DNA from: Actinomycetes bacterium
Lineage (GTDB): Bacteria; Actinomycetota; Actinomycetes; Actinomycetales; Microbacteriaceae
Assembly: GCA_023450335.1 (NCBI GenBank)
Contig: JAEXHA010000078.1
Span: 1-20,374 of the forward strand
Direction: 5' to 3'
DNA: 20,374 bases
Shown piece by piece: positions 7,454-14,037 of this stretch. Each line of letters starts with the position of its first letter. Position 1 is the stretch's first letter. A model generated the notes under the pieces. That model was given only the letters and a program-made list of their open reading frames with translations, was not told where the DNA came from and made no database searches. The position numbers were made by a program, and so were the translations under genes.

Positions 7454-7585
7454 TCACGCGGCGCGGCGCCCGCGGTAGCAGCAGGGCGGGCGCCGGTAGA
7501 TCGCGCGGGCGGGGTACTTCGACGCCGAGATGGACTTGGTGAAGATCGTCGACCGGGCCTGCCCGGTCGACCCACGAGGTGTCAC
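7454..7585 (-). CDS. Possible small basic protein (43 aa) or 3' end of a decayed gene
   Basis: The minus-strand frame from GTG 7585 to the TGA at 7454-7456 gives 43 residues. From about residue 6 nearly every codon ends in G or C, as in real genes of this genome. The end is strongly basic and cysteine-containing: STIFTKSISASKYPARAIYRR, then PPCCYRGRRAA. No Shine-Dalgarno sequence or TANNNT box precedes the GTG. In another frame upstream (to about 7720) there is a hydrophobic segment LTVVIVIAAAFSALC that could be a membrane helix, and a third frame has ATG 7669 (MTDVTR). The simplest explanation is a small membrane protein gene broken by two frameshifts, with only the last part still in frame. 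A genuine 43-residue gene is the alternative. No homologue is recognised. Confidence 0.35.
   Translation of the reverse strand: MTPRGSTGQARSTIFTKSISASKYPARAIYRRPPCCYRGRRAA
7548..7571. repeat. Perfect inverted repeat, 11-bp arms with 2-bp centre
   Basis: GTCGACCGGGC at 7548-7558 and its exact complement GCCCGGTCGAC at 7561-7571 flank CT. As RNA it can form a strong hairpin; as DNA it could be a dimer binding site. No U-tract follows on either strand. Confidence 0.6.
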
Positions 7586-7782
7586 CGGTGATCAGGGAGA
7601 GCACCCGGCACAGCGCGCTGAATGCCGCGGCGATGACGATGACAACGGTGAGCGGGTCACGTCGGTCATGCTTCGGGCCGTCGCGCAGCGCATTATGAAC
7701 GCGTATGTCTATTCGAATGTAGCGTCTCCTCCCCAGAAGGAGATCCCCCGAAGTTCTCCCCAGATGGGCCGTTCATTCGTAG

Positions 7783-7788
7783 TAATGT
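7783..7788 (+). promoter_or_regulatory. Likely -10 box (TAATGT) of the DUF222-HNH gene
   Basis: TAATGT lies 25 nt before ATG 7814 in a locally AT-rich stretch. No strong ribosome binding site follows (GTTGAG is the nearest purine-rich sequence). Confidence 0.35.
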
Positions 7789-7813
7789 CCGATGCTAGTG
7801 GCACAGTTGAGCT

Positions 7814-9502
7814 ATGACATTCCTCGCCGACCTGACCGAGAAGCTGCGGGCCGTCGCCGGCCGGGCCGAGCTCGATGTCGCGCCCGGTGAGCTGCTGGGA
7901 GCACTGCGGGGCATGGACGACGATGCTGTGGTCGCTCTCGTTGAGCAGGCCGCGGCGATCGGCGCGTGCGCAGACCGGCTGAAGGTCGTGGGAGCAGCGG
8001 TGATCACAGAGAGGTCCACGGCTGCCGGGGGCGGGCTGGCCAGGTCGCGGGGGTTCCGCACCCCGGTGCAGCTGGTGCAGGACATCACCGGCGGCACCCG
8101 CGGTGACGCGTCCCGCACAGTGCGGGTCGGCACCTCGCTTCTCGACGAGGAGGTGGATGCCGGGGCTCCGGCCACCCCCGACGCCGGTCCGGCGAAGGCC
8201 GACGAGCCCGACGAAGCGCGCGTCATCTGGCACGACGAACTGCGCGACGCGATGCTGTCGGGGTCACTGACCACCGCACAGCACGATGCGATCCGGCGTG
8301 GCCTCGGCGACCCTCCAGAAGTCACCGGCGGCAGCGAGGTGTGGGCGATCGCGGCACGGCAGCTCATGGACGAGTGCGCGCGGATGACGGTCGAGGATCT
8401 GCGCAAGCGAGCGTGCGCCATGCGCGATGCGCTGGATCCGGCGGGGGCTGAAGAGCGCTTCGCCGAGCGCTTCGCGAAGCGCTCCTGGCGCACCTGGACC
8501 GACGAGCACGGGCAGCGGCACTCGCACATCGTGCATGACGACGAGGGTGGGGCATGGCTCGATGACCTGATCGGCGCGGCCCTGCGCCCGCGCCGCGGCG
8601 GACCCCGGTTCATGACCGACGCCGAGCGCGCCGAGGCCGAAGCGCTGAGCGACGATCCGCGCAGCAACGAACAGCTGACCTACGACCTCATGATGAGCGT
8701 GATCCGCGCCGGCTCCCTCGCCTCGGCCGCTGATGTGTACGGGGCACGGCGACCTGGCGTGCGCATGGTCGCAGTGAAAGACCTCGTCGGCCCGCGTGAC
8801 CTGTTCGGGCGGCTGATGGCCACCACATACCTCGAAGACGGCGGCGAGGCGCTGCCCGGCTCGGTTCTCGACGCCACCCTGTGCGAGGTGGGACACGTCG
8901 AGGTGACCGTGTCGGCGTGCGGCAACCCCCTCGACGTGGGGCGCAGCCAGCGGCTGTTCACCCCGGCGCAGAAGCTCGCTCTCGCGGTCCGTGACGGGGG
9001 TTGCATGTGGCCCGGCTGCTCCGCGCGCGCGTCCTACTGCGAATCGCACCACATCATCCCGTGGTCGCAAGGCGGCACGACCGACACCGACCACGGCATC
9101 CTTCTCTGCCGTTTTCACCACCTGCTGCTCCACAACGAAGGGTGGCGCATCACCCGCTCTCCGGACAAAGGTGACTTCATCCTCCACTCGCCGACCGGCA
9201 CGCAGACCAGACTGCGCTCGAAGTCGGCCGTGCGCTGGGCGTGGGACCCGCCACCGGACACACCCGGGTGGCGCACGCCGCCGACGCCAGACCCGCCGGA
9301 CGCCCCGTTCGCCGACGTGGCGGAGGCACGCCAGTCACTGCTCTCCGACGCAGGCGTCGGGCCGATGCAGGCGTCGGGCCGACCGAGGGGTGACGACCCG
9401 CACGTTCGGGAAGGATCCGAAGATCTGCAGGACGATGTCGAGGCACGTCGCCAGGTCACCGCACCGAAGAGCGTGCAGCTTCCGGTGGAAGCGCACCGAT
9501 GA
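7814..9502 (+). CDS. DUF222 and HNH endonuclease domain protein
   Basis: A 562-residue protein of the actinobacterial DUF222-HNH family (the REP13E12 group of mycobacteria). DUF222 fills roughly residues 20-380. The C-terminal HNH domain has the zinc pair CMWPGC at about residue 397, CESHHIIPWSQGGTTDTDHG with the catalytic histidines, then LLCRFHHLLLHNEGW. Such proteins are often present in many copies and are thought to be mobile or to help recombination; their cellular role is unknown. Two internal duplications are unusual: a 12-bp tandem repeat at 8453-8476 (ERFAERFA) and a 17-bp one at 9350-9383. The latter changes frame, so residues after about 517 are probably not the ancestral C-terminus; without it the protein would end near residue 520. 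ATG 7814 matches the family N-terminus. Confidence 0.93.
   Translation: MTFLADLTEKLRAVAGRAELDVAPGELLGALRGMDDDAVVALVEQAAAIGACADRLKVVGAAVITERSTAAGGGLARSRGFRTPVQLVQDITGGTRGDASRTVRVGTSLLDEEVDAGAPATPDAGPAKADEPDEARVIWHDELRDAMLSGSLTTAQHDAIRRGLGDPPEVTGGSEVWAIAARQLMDECARMTVEDLRKRACAMRDALDPAGAEERFAERFAKRSWRTWTDEHGQRHSHIVHDDEGGAWLDDLIGAALRPRRGGPRFMTDAERAEAEALSDDPRSNEQLTYDLMMSVIRAGSLASAADVYGARRPGVRMVAVKDLVGPRDLFGRLMATTYLEDGGEALPGSVLDATLCEVGHVEVTVSACGNPLDVGRSQRLFTPAQKLALAVRDGGCMWPGCSARASYCESHHIIPWSQGGTTDTDHGILLCRFHHLLLHNEGWRITRSPDKGDFILHSPTGTQTRLRSKSAVRWAWDPPPDTPGWRTPPTPDPPDAPFADVAEARQSLLSDAGVGPMQASGRPRGDDPHVREGSEDLQDDVEARRQVTAPKSVQLPVEAHR
8453..8484. repeat. 12-bp tandem repeat merging into a 20-bp perfect palindrome
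   Basis: GAGCGCTTCGCC (8453-8464) is followed by GAGCGCTTCGCG (8465-8476), 11 of 12 identical. The second copy is the left part of the perfect palindrome GAGCGCTTCGCGAAGCGCTC at 8465-8484. All of it lies in frame in the DUF222 region and encodes ERFAERFAKRS. Confidence 0.75.
9350..9383. repeat. 17-bp tandem duplication that shifts frame in the nuclease gene
   Basis: GCAGGCGTCGGGCCGAT at 9350-9366 is repeated at 9367-9383 with only the last base different. Seventeen is not a multiple of three. With one copy removed the frame reads AGVGPTEG and stops at the TGA 9391-9393. Confidence 0.8.
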
Positions 9503-9579
9503 ACCCCCACCGCCACCTCGGAGAGGCGTTCTCGCCTATAACCCGGCGTTGTGGCTGGCCGCACCGCTCACGCAAATGA

Positions 9580-9615
9580 CCCCTGATCCGGAGCCTAGAA
9601 ACTCCTGATCAGGGG
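9580..9615 (-). terminator. Long hairpin downstream of tRNA-Leu (possibly bidirectional)
   Basis: CCCCTGATC (9580-9588) and GATCAGGGG (9607-9615) form 9-bp arms. A nested GGAG/CTCC pair can extend the stem, and AATGA/TCATT sequences outside can pair as well. It lies 14 bp beyond the tRNA 3' end and 77 bp after the nuclease stop codon, so it may terminate both. No long U-tract is seen. Confidence 0.55.
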
Positions 9616-9629
9616 CCATATCATTCGCG

Positions 9630-9714
9630 TGCGCGAGGGGGGACTTGAACCCCCACGCCCTATACGGGCACTAGCACCTCAAGCTAGCGCGTCTACCTAT
9701 TCCGCCACCCGCGC
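9630..9714 (-). tRNA. tRNA-Leu(GAG)
   Basis: On the minus strand the sequence folds as a class II tRNA of 85 nt. The acceptor stem pairs GCGCGGG with CTCGCGC, with A73 as discriminator. The anticodon arm is CTAGC-TTGAGGT-GCTAG, giving anticodon GAG for leucine codons CUC and CUU, which are favoured in GC-rich genomes. The long variable arm (GCCC/GGGC) and the T arm with GTTCAAGTC are present. CCA is not encoded. It lies downstream of the MbfA-like gene on the same strand. Confidence 0.96.
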
Positions 9715-9746
9715 ATGGGTGTCTGGTTGTCGCCAACCGAAGATCG

Positions 9747-9752
9747 ACACTA
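9747..9752 (-). promoter_or_regulatory. Possible -10 box (TAGTGT) for tRNA-Leu
   Basis: TAGTGT on the minus strand is 32 nt before the mature tRNA 5' end, with a weak TTCGTG 18 nt upstream as a -35 candidate. A small GGTTG/CAACC hairpin (9725-9738) lies between it and the tRNA. Confidence 0.35.
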
Positions 9753-9830
9753 CCACGACCGCGCCCCCACCACGAAACCGAGACGCCGCCGCCGCCACCC
9801 GCCGGCATCACCGACCAAGACTGCGAACGG

Positions 9831-10919
9831 TCACCCCAGAGTCACCCCGAACGCCAGGCCCAGAAGGTAGGTGACCAGCGCCGCCCCGTACCCGATCGCG
9901 AGCTGACGCAGGGCGCGTCTGAGGGGCGGACCGCCCGACAGCAGCCCCACCATCGCTCCCGTCGCCAGGAGGGCGATACCCACCAGGACCAGCGCGACGA
10001 TGACTGCCGGCAGCCCGCTCATGCCGACCAGCCACGGCAGCACCGGGATGATCGCTCCCGACGCGAAGAACAGGAAGCTCGACGCCGCCGCACCGAACGC
10101 CCCGCCCACCACCTCATGGTCGGCGCCCTTCGCGTGCGGCAGGCGATACGGCGTGCCGCGGTCGGCGCTCTGTGCGGTCGCGATGACGCTGCGTGCCCGG
10201 GTGAGCGCCTCGTCGGCGGGCACGCCGCGCGTGCGGTAGACCAGGGCGAGTTCGTTGGCGTCGAGGTCGAGATCGGGCAGGGCCGCGTCGGCGTCGCCGC
10301 TGGGCTCGGTGGATGCCAGGAGCTCGCGCTGCGAACGAACGGACACGAACTCGCCGGCGCCCATCGACAGGGCCCCGGCCAGCAGTCCCGCGATGCCGCT
10401 GAGCAGCACGAACTGCGGCGCGACGCCGGTGGCGCCGATGCCGATCACGAGTGCCAGGTTCGAGACGAGGCCGTCATTGGCGCCGAACACGGCCGCGCGG
10501 AACGTCCCCGACAATCGGCGCCGCCCGCGGGCCGCGAGCCCGCGCACGACCTCGCGGTGGATCTTCTCATCGGCGGCCATGCTCGCCGGGGCGTGCGGAT
10601 CGGCATCGTAGGGCGAGCGGCCCTCAGCGTTCTGCGCCAGGGCGAGCACGAAGATCGATCCGAACCGGCTCGCCATCCAGCCCAGCAGGCGCGTGCCCAG
10701 ACCGGGCGCGGGCAGACGGGCAGGCTCGCCGCCGAGCAGTTCGAGCCAGTGCGCCTCGTGGCGCCCTTCGGCGTCGGCGAGGGCCTCGAGGATCTCGCGC
10801 TCCTCCCCCTGCTTGCGCTGTGCCAGTTCGCGGTACACGCGGGCTTCGGCGCGCTCGTCGACGAGGTATCGGGCCCAGCGTCGTCGGTCGCGCGCGGTCG
10901 GATCAGCAGGGGTGTTCAC
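9831..10919 (-). CDS. Ferritin-like/VIT1 fusion, MbfA-type iron or manganese transporter
   Basis: A 362-residue membrane protein joining two modules. Residues 15-125 are a ferritin/rubrerythrin-like helical domain with ligand-type motifs E22 and E25, ExxH at 51-54, H57 and ExxH at 118-121. Residues 137-362 are a VIT1/CCC1 transporter with the signature FRAAVFGANDGLVSNLALVIG, then SMGAGEFVSVRSQREL, and four to five membrane segments. Known relatives (MbfA) export iron from the cytoplasm and protect against peroxide or acid stress; others carry manganese. GTG 10919 is preferred because the family N-terminus starts there and a TACGGT box is 8 nt upstream. It is downstream of the helicase gene (94-bp gap) and upstream of tRNA-Leu. 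Confidence 0.88.
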   Translation of the reverse strand: MNTPADPTARDRRRWARYLVDERAEARVYRELAQRKQGEEREILEALADAEGRHEAHWLELLGGEPARLPAPGLGTRLLGWMASRFGSIFVLALAQNAEGRSPYDADPHAPASMAADEKIHREVVRGLAARGRRRLSGTFRAAVFGANDGLVSNLALVIGIGATGVAPQFVLLSGIAGLLAGALSMGAGEFVSVRSQRELLASTEPSGDADAALPDLDLDANELALVYRTRGVPADEALTRARSVIATAQSADRGTPYRLPHAKGADHEVVGGAFGAAASSFLFFASGAIIPVLPWLVGMSGLPAVIVALVLVGIALLATGAMVGLLSGGPPLRRALRQLAIGYGAALVTYLLGLAFGVTLG

Positions 10920-10927
10920 GTGGATCC

Positions 10928-10933
10928 ACCGTA
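10928..10933 (-). promoter_or_regulatory. -10 box (TACGGT) of the MbfA-like gene
   Basis: On the minus strand TACGGT is followed by 8 nt (GGATCCAC) and GTG 10919. A small TTCGG/CCGAA hairpin at 10981-10994 lies between it and the helicase stop. Confidence 0.45.
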
Positions 10934-11013
10934 GCCGCGCGGCACCGCAGGTGCGTCCCGAACCGAGGCATTGCCAGCATTTCGGATCTCCGAAGCCCCG
11001 GCATCCACCCCTC

Positions 11014-12879
11014 TCAGGAGCGCACGCGGGCGCGCAGCAGCTCGATGCGCGACTGCAGCTGCGCGACGGTGGCGCGGGCCACCTCGGGGCCGCCGCACAC
11101 GCGCCGCAGTTCGGCGTGGACGGCGCCGTGCGGCTCGCCGCTCTGCCGGGCGTACAGGCCGACGAGGCTGTTGAGCAGCTGCCGCTGTTCGCGCAGCGAG
11201 CGGTGCAGAGCCTGTGGCAGCGCGGGTGCGTCGGAGTTCGCCTCCCCACCCGTGTCCGTGGAACCGGCCTCGCGGGCTTCCCGCACGCGACGGTGCCGCG
11301 ACTGCCGCGACTGCCGGTGCATCAGCAGGTCGTGCACGTGCTCGGGTTCGAGCAGCCCCGGGATCCCCAGGAACTCCTCCTCCTCGGGCGTGCCCGGCAC
11401 GGCGAGCTGACCGAACTCGCGGCCGTCGTACAGCACGCGGTCGAAGTGGGCCTCGGACTCCAATGCCTGATAGCTGAACTCCTGCTCGAGCTCGTCGGAG
11501 GCCTTCTCCTCGCGCTCGGCGGCATCGAGCAGGTCGTCGTCGAGCCCGTCGCCGTCACCATCGGTGTCGCGGTCCAGGGCATGGTCGCGCTGCCGCTCGA
11601 GCTCGCCGGCGAGGGTGAGCAACTGCGGCACGTTCGGCAGAAAGACGGATGCCGACTCGCCGCGCCGTCGGGCACGAACGAACCGGCCGATGGCCTGCGC
11701 GAAGAACAGCGGCGTGGAGGCGCTCGTGGCATAGACCCCGACGGCCAGCCGAGGCACGTCGACGCCCTCCGACACCATCCGCACCGCGACCATCCAGCGG
11801 GTCGTCGACTGGGCGAAGGTCTCGATGCGCCCCGACGCGGCCTTGTCGTCGCTGAGGACGACCGTGGGCGCTTCGCCCGTGATGCGGTGCAGGATGGCGG
11901 CGTACGCGCGGGCGGCGGTCTGATCGGTCGCGATGACCAGGCCTCCGGCATCCGGAACGTCCTGCCGAACCTCGCTCAGGCGCCGGTCGGCCGAACGGAG
12001 GACCGCGGGGATCCAATCCCCCTCGGGGTCGAGCGCTGTGCGCCAGGCCTGTGCGGTGACGTCCTTGGTGTTGTCCTGCCCCAGCTGCGCCTCGAGCTCG
12101 TCGCCGGCGCGGGTGCGCCACCGCATCTTGCCGGCGTAGACGAGGAACAGCACCGGCCGCACGACGCCGTCGGCCAGCGCGCGACCGTAGCCGTAGTCGT
12201 AGTCGGTCTTCGAGAGCCGGATGCCCTTGGCGTTCGGGTGGTACTCCACGAACGGGATGGGCGAAGTGTCGGAGCGGAACGGCGTGCCGCTGAGCAGCAA
12301 GCGTCGCGTCGCCCGGCTGTAGGCCTCGCGGAGCGCGTCGCCCCAACTGAGCGCGTCGCCGCCGTGGTGCACCTCGTCGAGGATCACGAGCGTGCGCGCG
12401 TCCATCGTGAGGCGCTGATGCACCGACGCCTTCACGGCGACCTGCGCGTAGGTCACCGCGACGCCGTGGAATTGGCGTGACGGGGTGTGGTGGCGGTTGC
12501 TGAAACGCGGGTCGAGACGGATCGACACGCGCGCGGCGGCGTCGGCCCACTGCGTCTTCAGGTGCTCGGTCGGGGCGACCACGACGATGCGGTCGATGAC
12601 CCCCCGGCGCAGCAGTTCTGATGCCAGGCGGAGGGCGAACGTGGTCTTACCGGCGCCGGGGGTGGCGGCGGCGAGGAAGTCGCGGGGGCCCTTGCCGGGG
12701 CCCTCGGGGCCGTCCATGCGGAAGTACAGGTCGAGCGCCTCGGCCTGCCACGCGCGCAGATTCTGGGCGGTGCCCCACGGGGCGCGCTGCGGGAAGGCGG
12801 GTGACAGCTGTTCGGCGGCGAAGCTGCCGAAATGCGTCTGCTGGTCCACCGCCTGCTCCGCCTCCTGCCCGACTGCCAC
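11014..12879 (-). CDS. Superfamily II DEAD/DEAH-box helicase
   Basis: A 621-residue cytoplasmic ATPase. Motif I is ATPGAGKTT at residues 72-80, with NLRAWQAEAL upstream in the Q-motif position. Motif II is ILDEVHH (DEVH at 168-171) and motif III is SGTPF at 197-201. In the C-terminal RecA-like domain MVSEGVDVPRLAVGVY and QAIGRFVRARR are motifs V and VI. The domain layout is that of restriction-enzyme R-subunit/RecG-like helicases, and the family is conserved in Actinobacteria; the nucleic-acid target is unknown. Near residues 436-449 a very acidic DTDGDGDGLDDD segment resembles a calcium-binding DxDxDG loop. A long helical tail rich in R and E follows. GTG 12879 is chosen from TAGGGT 8 nt upstream and the end of conserved codon use there. 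It is divergent from the SGNH gene. Confidence 0.88.
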   Translation of the reverse strand: MAVGQEAEQAVDQQTHFGSFAAEQLSPAFPQRAPWGTAQNLRAWQAEALDLYFRMDGPEGPGKGPRDFLAAATPGAGKTTFALRLASELLRRGVIDRIVVVAPTEHLKTQWADAAARVSIRLDPRFSNRHHTPSRQFHGVAVTYAQVAVKASVHQRLTMDARTLVILDEVHHGGDALSWGDALREAYSRATRRLLLSGTPFRSDTSPIPFVEYHPNAKGIRLSKTDYDYGYGRALADGVVRPVLFLVYAGKMRWRTRAGDELEAQLGQDNTKDVTAQAWRTALDPEGDWIPAVLRSADRRLSEVRQDVPDAGGLVIATDQTAARAYAAILHRITGEAPTVVLSDDKAASGRIETFAQSTTRWMVAVRMVSEGVDVPRLAVGVYATSASTPLFFAQAIGRFVRARRRGESASVFLPNVPQLLTLAGELERQRDHALDRDTDGDGDGLDDDLLDAAEREEKASDELEQEFSYQALESEAHFDRVLYDGREFGQLAVPGTPEEEEFLGIPGLLEPEHVHDLLMHRQSRQSRHRRVREAREAGSTDTGGEANSDAPALPQALHRSLREQRQLLNSLVGLYARQSGEPHGAVHAELRRVCGGPEVARATVAQLQSRIELLRARVRS

Positions 12880-12887
12880 GACTGACC

Positions 12888-12893
12888 ACCCTA
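12888..12893 (-). promoter_or_regulatory. -10 box (TAGGGT) of the helicase gene
   Basis: On the minus strand TAGGGT is followed by 8 nt and GTG 12879. It is only 18 bp from the opposing TAGCCT of the SGNH gene. Confidence 0.45.
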
Positions 12894-12911
12894 AACGTTG
12901 CCGCCGACAGG

Positions 12912-12917
12912 TAGCCT
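12912..12917 (+). promoter_or_regulatory. -10 box (TAGCCT) of the SGNH gene
   Basis: TAGCCT lies 48 nt before ATG 12966. The transcript would carry a leader with the clear ribosome binding site GAAGGAG (12954-12960), 5 nt before the ATG. Confidence 0.5.
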
Positions 12918-12965
12918 CGTACCGGCCGGTCGCCCACGCGGCGGCCGGGAATCGAAGGAGCAAGA

Positions 12966-13799
12966 ATGACCGGTCGCGACGCCGACAGCCACCGCACCCC
13001 GTTCGTGGCGAACGAGACCGTGCACCCGTGGCGGCGCATGGTCGCCATCGGCGACTCGTTCACCGAGGGGATCGGTGACCCCGAACCGTCACTGCCCGGC
13101 GGTCACCGCGGCTGGGCCGACCGGGTCGCCGAGGTCCTGGCATCCCAAGTGCCCGACTTCGCCTACGCGAACCTGGCGGTGCGCGGCAAGCTCATCGGCC
13201 AGATCATCGCCGATCAGGTCGAACCGGCTCTGGAGCTGGCCCCCGACCTCGTGACGTTCTCAGCCGGCGGCAACGACGTCATCCGTCCCGGCGGCGACCC
13301 CGACGCCGTCGCCCAGCAGTTCGAAGGTGCCGTGGCGCGGCTGTCGTCGCAGGGCGCGACCGTCGTCGTGTTCACGGGCATCGACACGGCCTTCACGCCC
13401 GTGTTCCGCGGCATCCGCGGCCGGGTGGCGATCTACAACGAGAACATCCGCGGCATCGCCGACCGCTACGACTGCATCGTGGCCGACCAGTGGGCGCTGA
13501 AGACGGTGCAGGACATGCGGTTCTTCGACGACGACCGGCTGCACTACAACGCGCTCGGTCACCACGAGGTGGCGCGCATGGTGCTGCGCGCGATGAACGT
13601 GCCCAACGACCTGCAGCCGATGCAGCCCGACCCGCTGCCGGTGCTGCCCTGGCGCACCGCACGCGTCAACGACCTCGTGTGGGCACGCGAGCACCTCGTG
13701 CCGTGGGTGCTGCGCCGTCTGCGCCACCAGTCTTCCGGCGACAACATCACCGCGAAGCGCCCCGAGCCGACGCCCGTCATCCTCGACACCCCCGACTGA
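12966..13799 (+). CDS. SGNH/GDSL-family hydrolase
   Basis: A 277-residue cytoplasmic hydrolase; no signal peptide is seen. Block I is VAIGDSFTEG with nucleophile S31, block II has the glycine in NLAVRGK (about 70-75), block III is GGND (101-104) and block V is DRLH (190-193), completing the Ser-Asp-His set. Such enzymes act as esterases or lipases, and the substrate is not evident. After the catalytic domain comes a proline-rich stretch and a basic helix (WVLRRLRHQ) of unknown role. ATG 12966 is fixed by GAAGGAG 5 nt upstream. A strong 8-bp hairpin follows the stop codon, then the 20-bp repeat array. Confidence 0.92.
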   Translation: MTGRDADSHRTPFVANETVHPWRRMVAIGDSFTEGIGDPEPSLPGGHRGWADRVAEVLASQVPDFAYANLAVRGKLIGQIIADQVEPALELAPDLVTFSAGGNDVIRPGGDPDAVAQQFEGAVARLSSQGATVVVFTGIDTAFTPVFRGIRGRVAIYNENIRGIADRYDCIVADQWALKTVQDMRFFDDDRLHYNALGHHEVARMVLRAMNVPNDLQPMQPDPLPVLPWRTARVNDLVWAREHLVPWVLRRLRHQSSGDNITAKRPEPTPVILDTPD

Positions 13800-13819
13800 G
13801 CGCGGCGCCTTCGCCGCGC
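13800..13819 (+). terminator. Hairpin directly after the SGNH stop codon
   Basis: GCGCGGCG (13800-13807), loop CCTT and CGCCGCGC (13812-13819) make a perfect 8-bp GC stem. No U-tract follows, as is common for actinobacterial terminators. Confidence 0.6.
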
Positions 13820-13820
13820 G

Positions 13821-14020
13821 CATATCTCCCGCACCGAGCGCGTATCAGCGGCACCGCGTGTGCGTCTCCGGCATCCCGTACGCATCTCCGGCATCCCGTG
13901 CGCATCTCCGGCACCGCGTACGCATCTCCGGCACCGCGTACGCATCTCCGGCATCCCGTACGCATCTCCGTCATCCCGTGCGCATCTCCGGCACCGCGTA
14001 CGCATCTCCGGCATCCACCG
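13821..14020. repeat. Array of about ten 20-bp units with an 80-bp higher-order period
   Basis: Units start every 20 bp from 13821 to 14001. The core unit is CGCATCTCCGGCAYCSCGTR; the first two (13821, 13841) are degenerate and the last (14001) is partly diverged. Two types alternate: A with GCATCCCGT and B with GCACCGCGT, in the order A-A-B-B-A-A-B-A. Units 13861-13920 match units 13941-14000 almost exactly, including the final two bases, so an 80-bp block was duplicated. It is not CRISPR (no spacers) and does not encode protein (20 is not a multiple of 3). Confidence 0.85.
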
Positions 14021-14037
14021 CATGGAAGAGTGGGCAT

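Larger units (their letters stand above)
7440..7813. other. Long intergenic stretch with gene remains and promoter region
   Basis: This 374-bp gap before the nuclease gene is not empty. Minus-strand reading frames with high GC at third positions occupy 7454-7720 but are broken by frame changes (see the small ORF). A 24-bp inverted repeat lies at 7548-7571. From about 7690 to 7800 the sequence is clearly less GC-rich than its surroundings and includes ATTCGAAT (7711-7718), two copies of CTCCCCAGA (7731 and 7756 region) and the likely promoter of the nuclease gene. Confidence 0.5.

Noticed and set aside
7711..7718. LexA/SOS box (ATTCGAAT)
   Set aside because: It lacks the CGAAC-N4-GTTCG pattern of actinobacterial boxes; TTCGAA alone is too short.
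9630..9714. tRNA-Leu as attachment site of an integrated element carrying the nuclease gene
   Set aside because: No copy of the tRNA 3' end was found on the far side of the nuclease gene, and no integrase is present.
10693..12480. Long open frame of 595 codons on the plus strand
   Set aside because: It is antisense to the helicase and MbfA-like genes, both with complete motifs.
13821..14020. CRISPR array
   Set aside because: Units are contiguous without spacers and only 20 bp long, and no cas genes are nearby.
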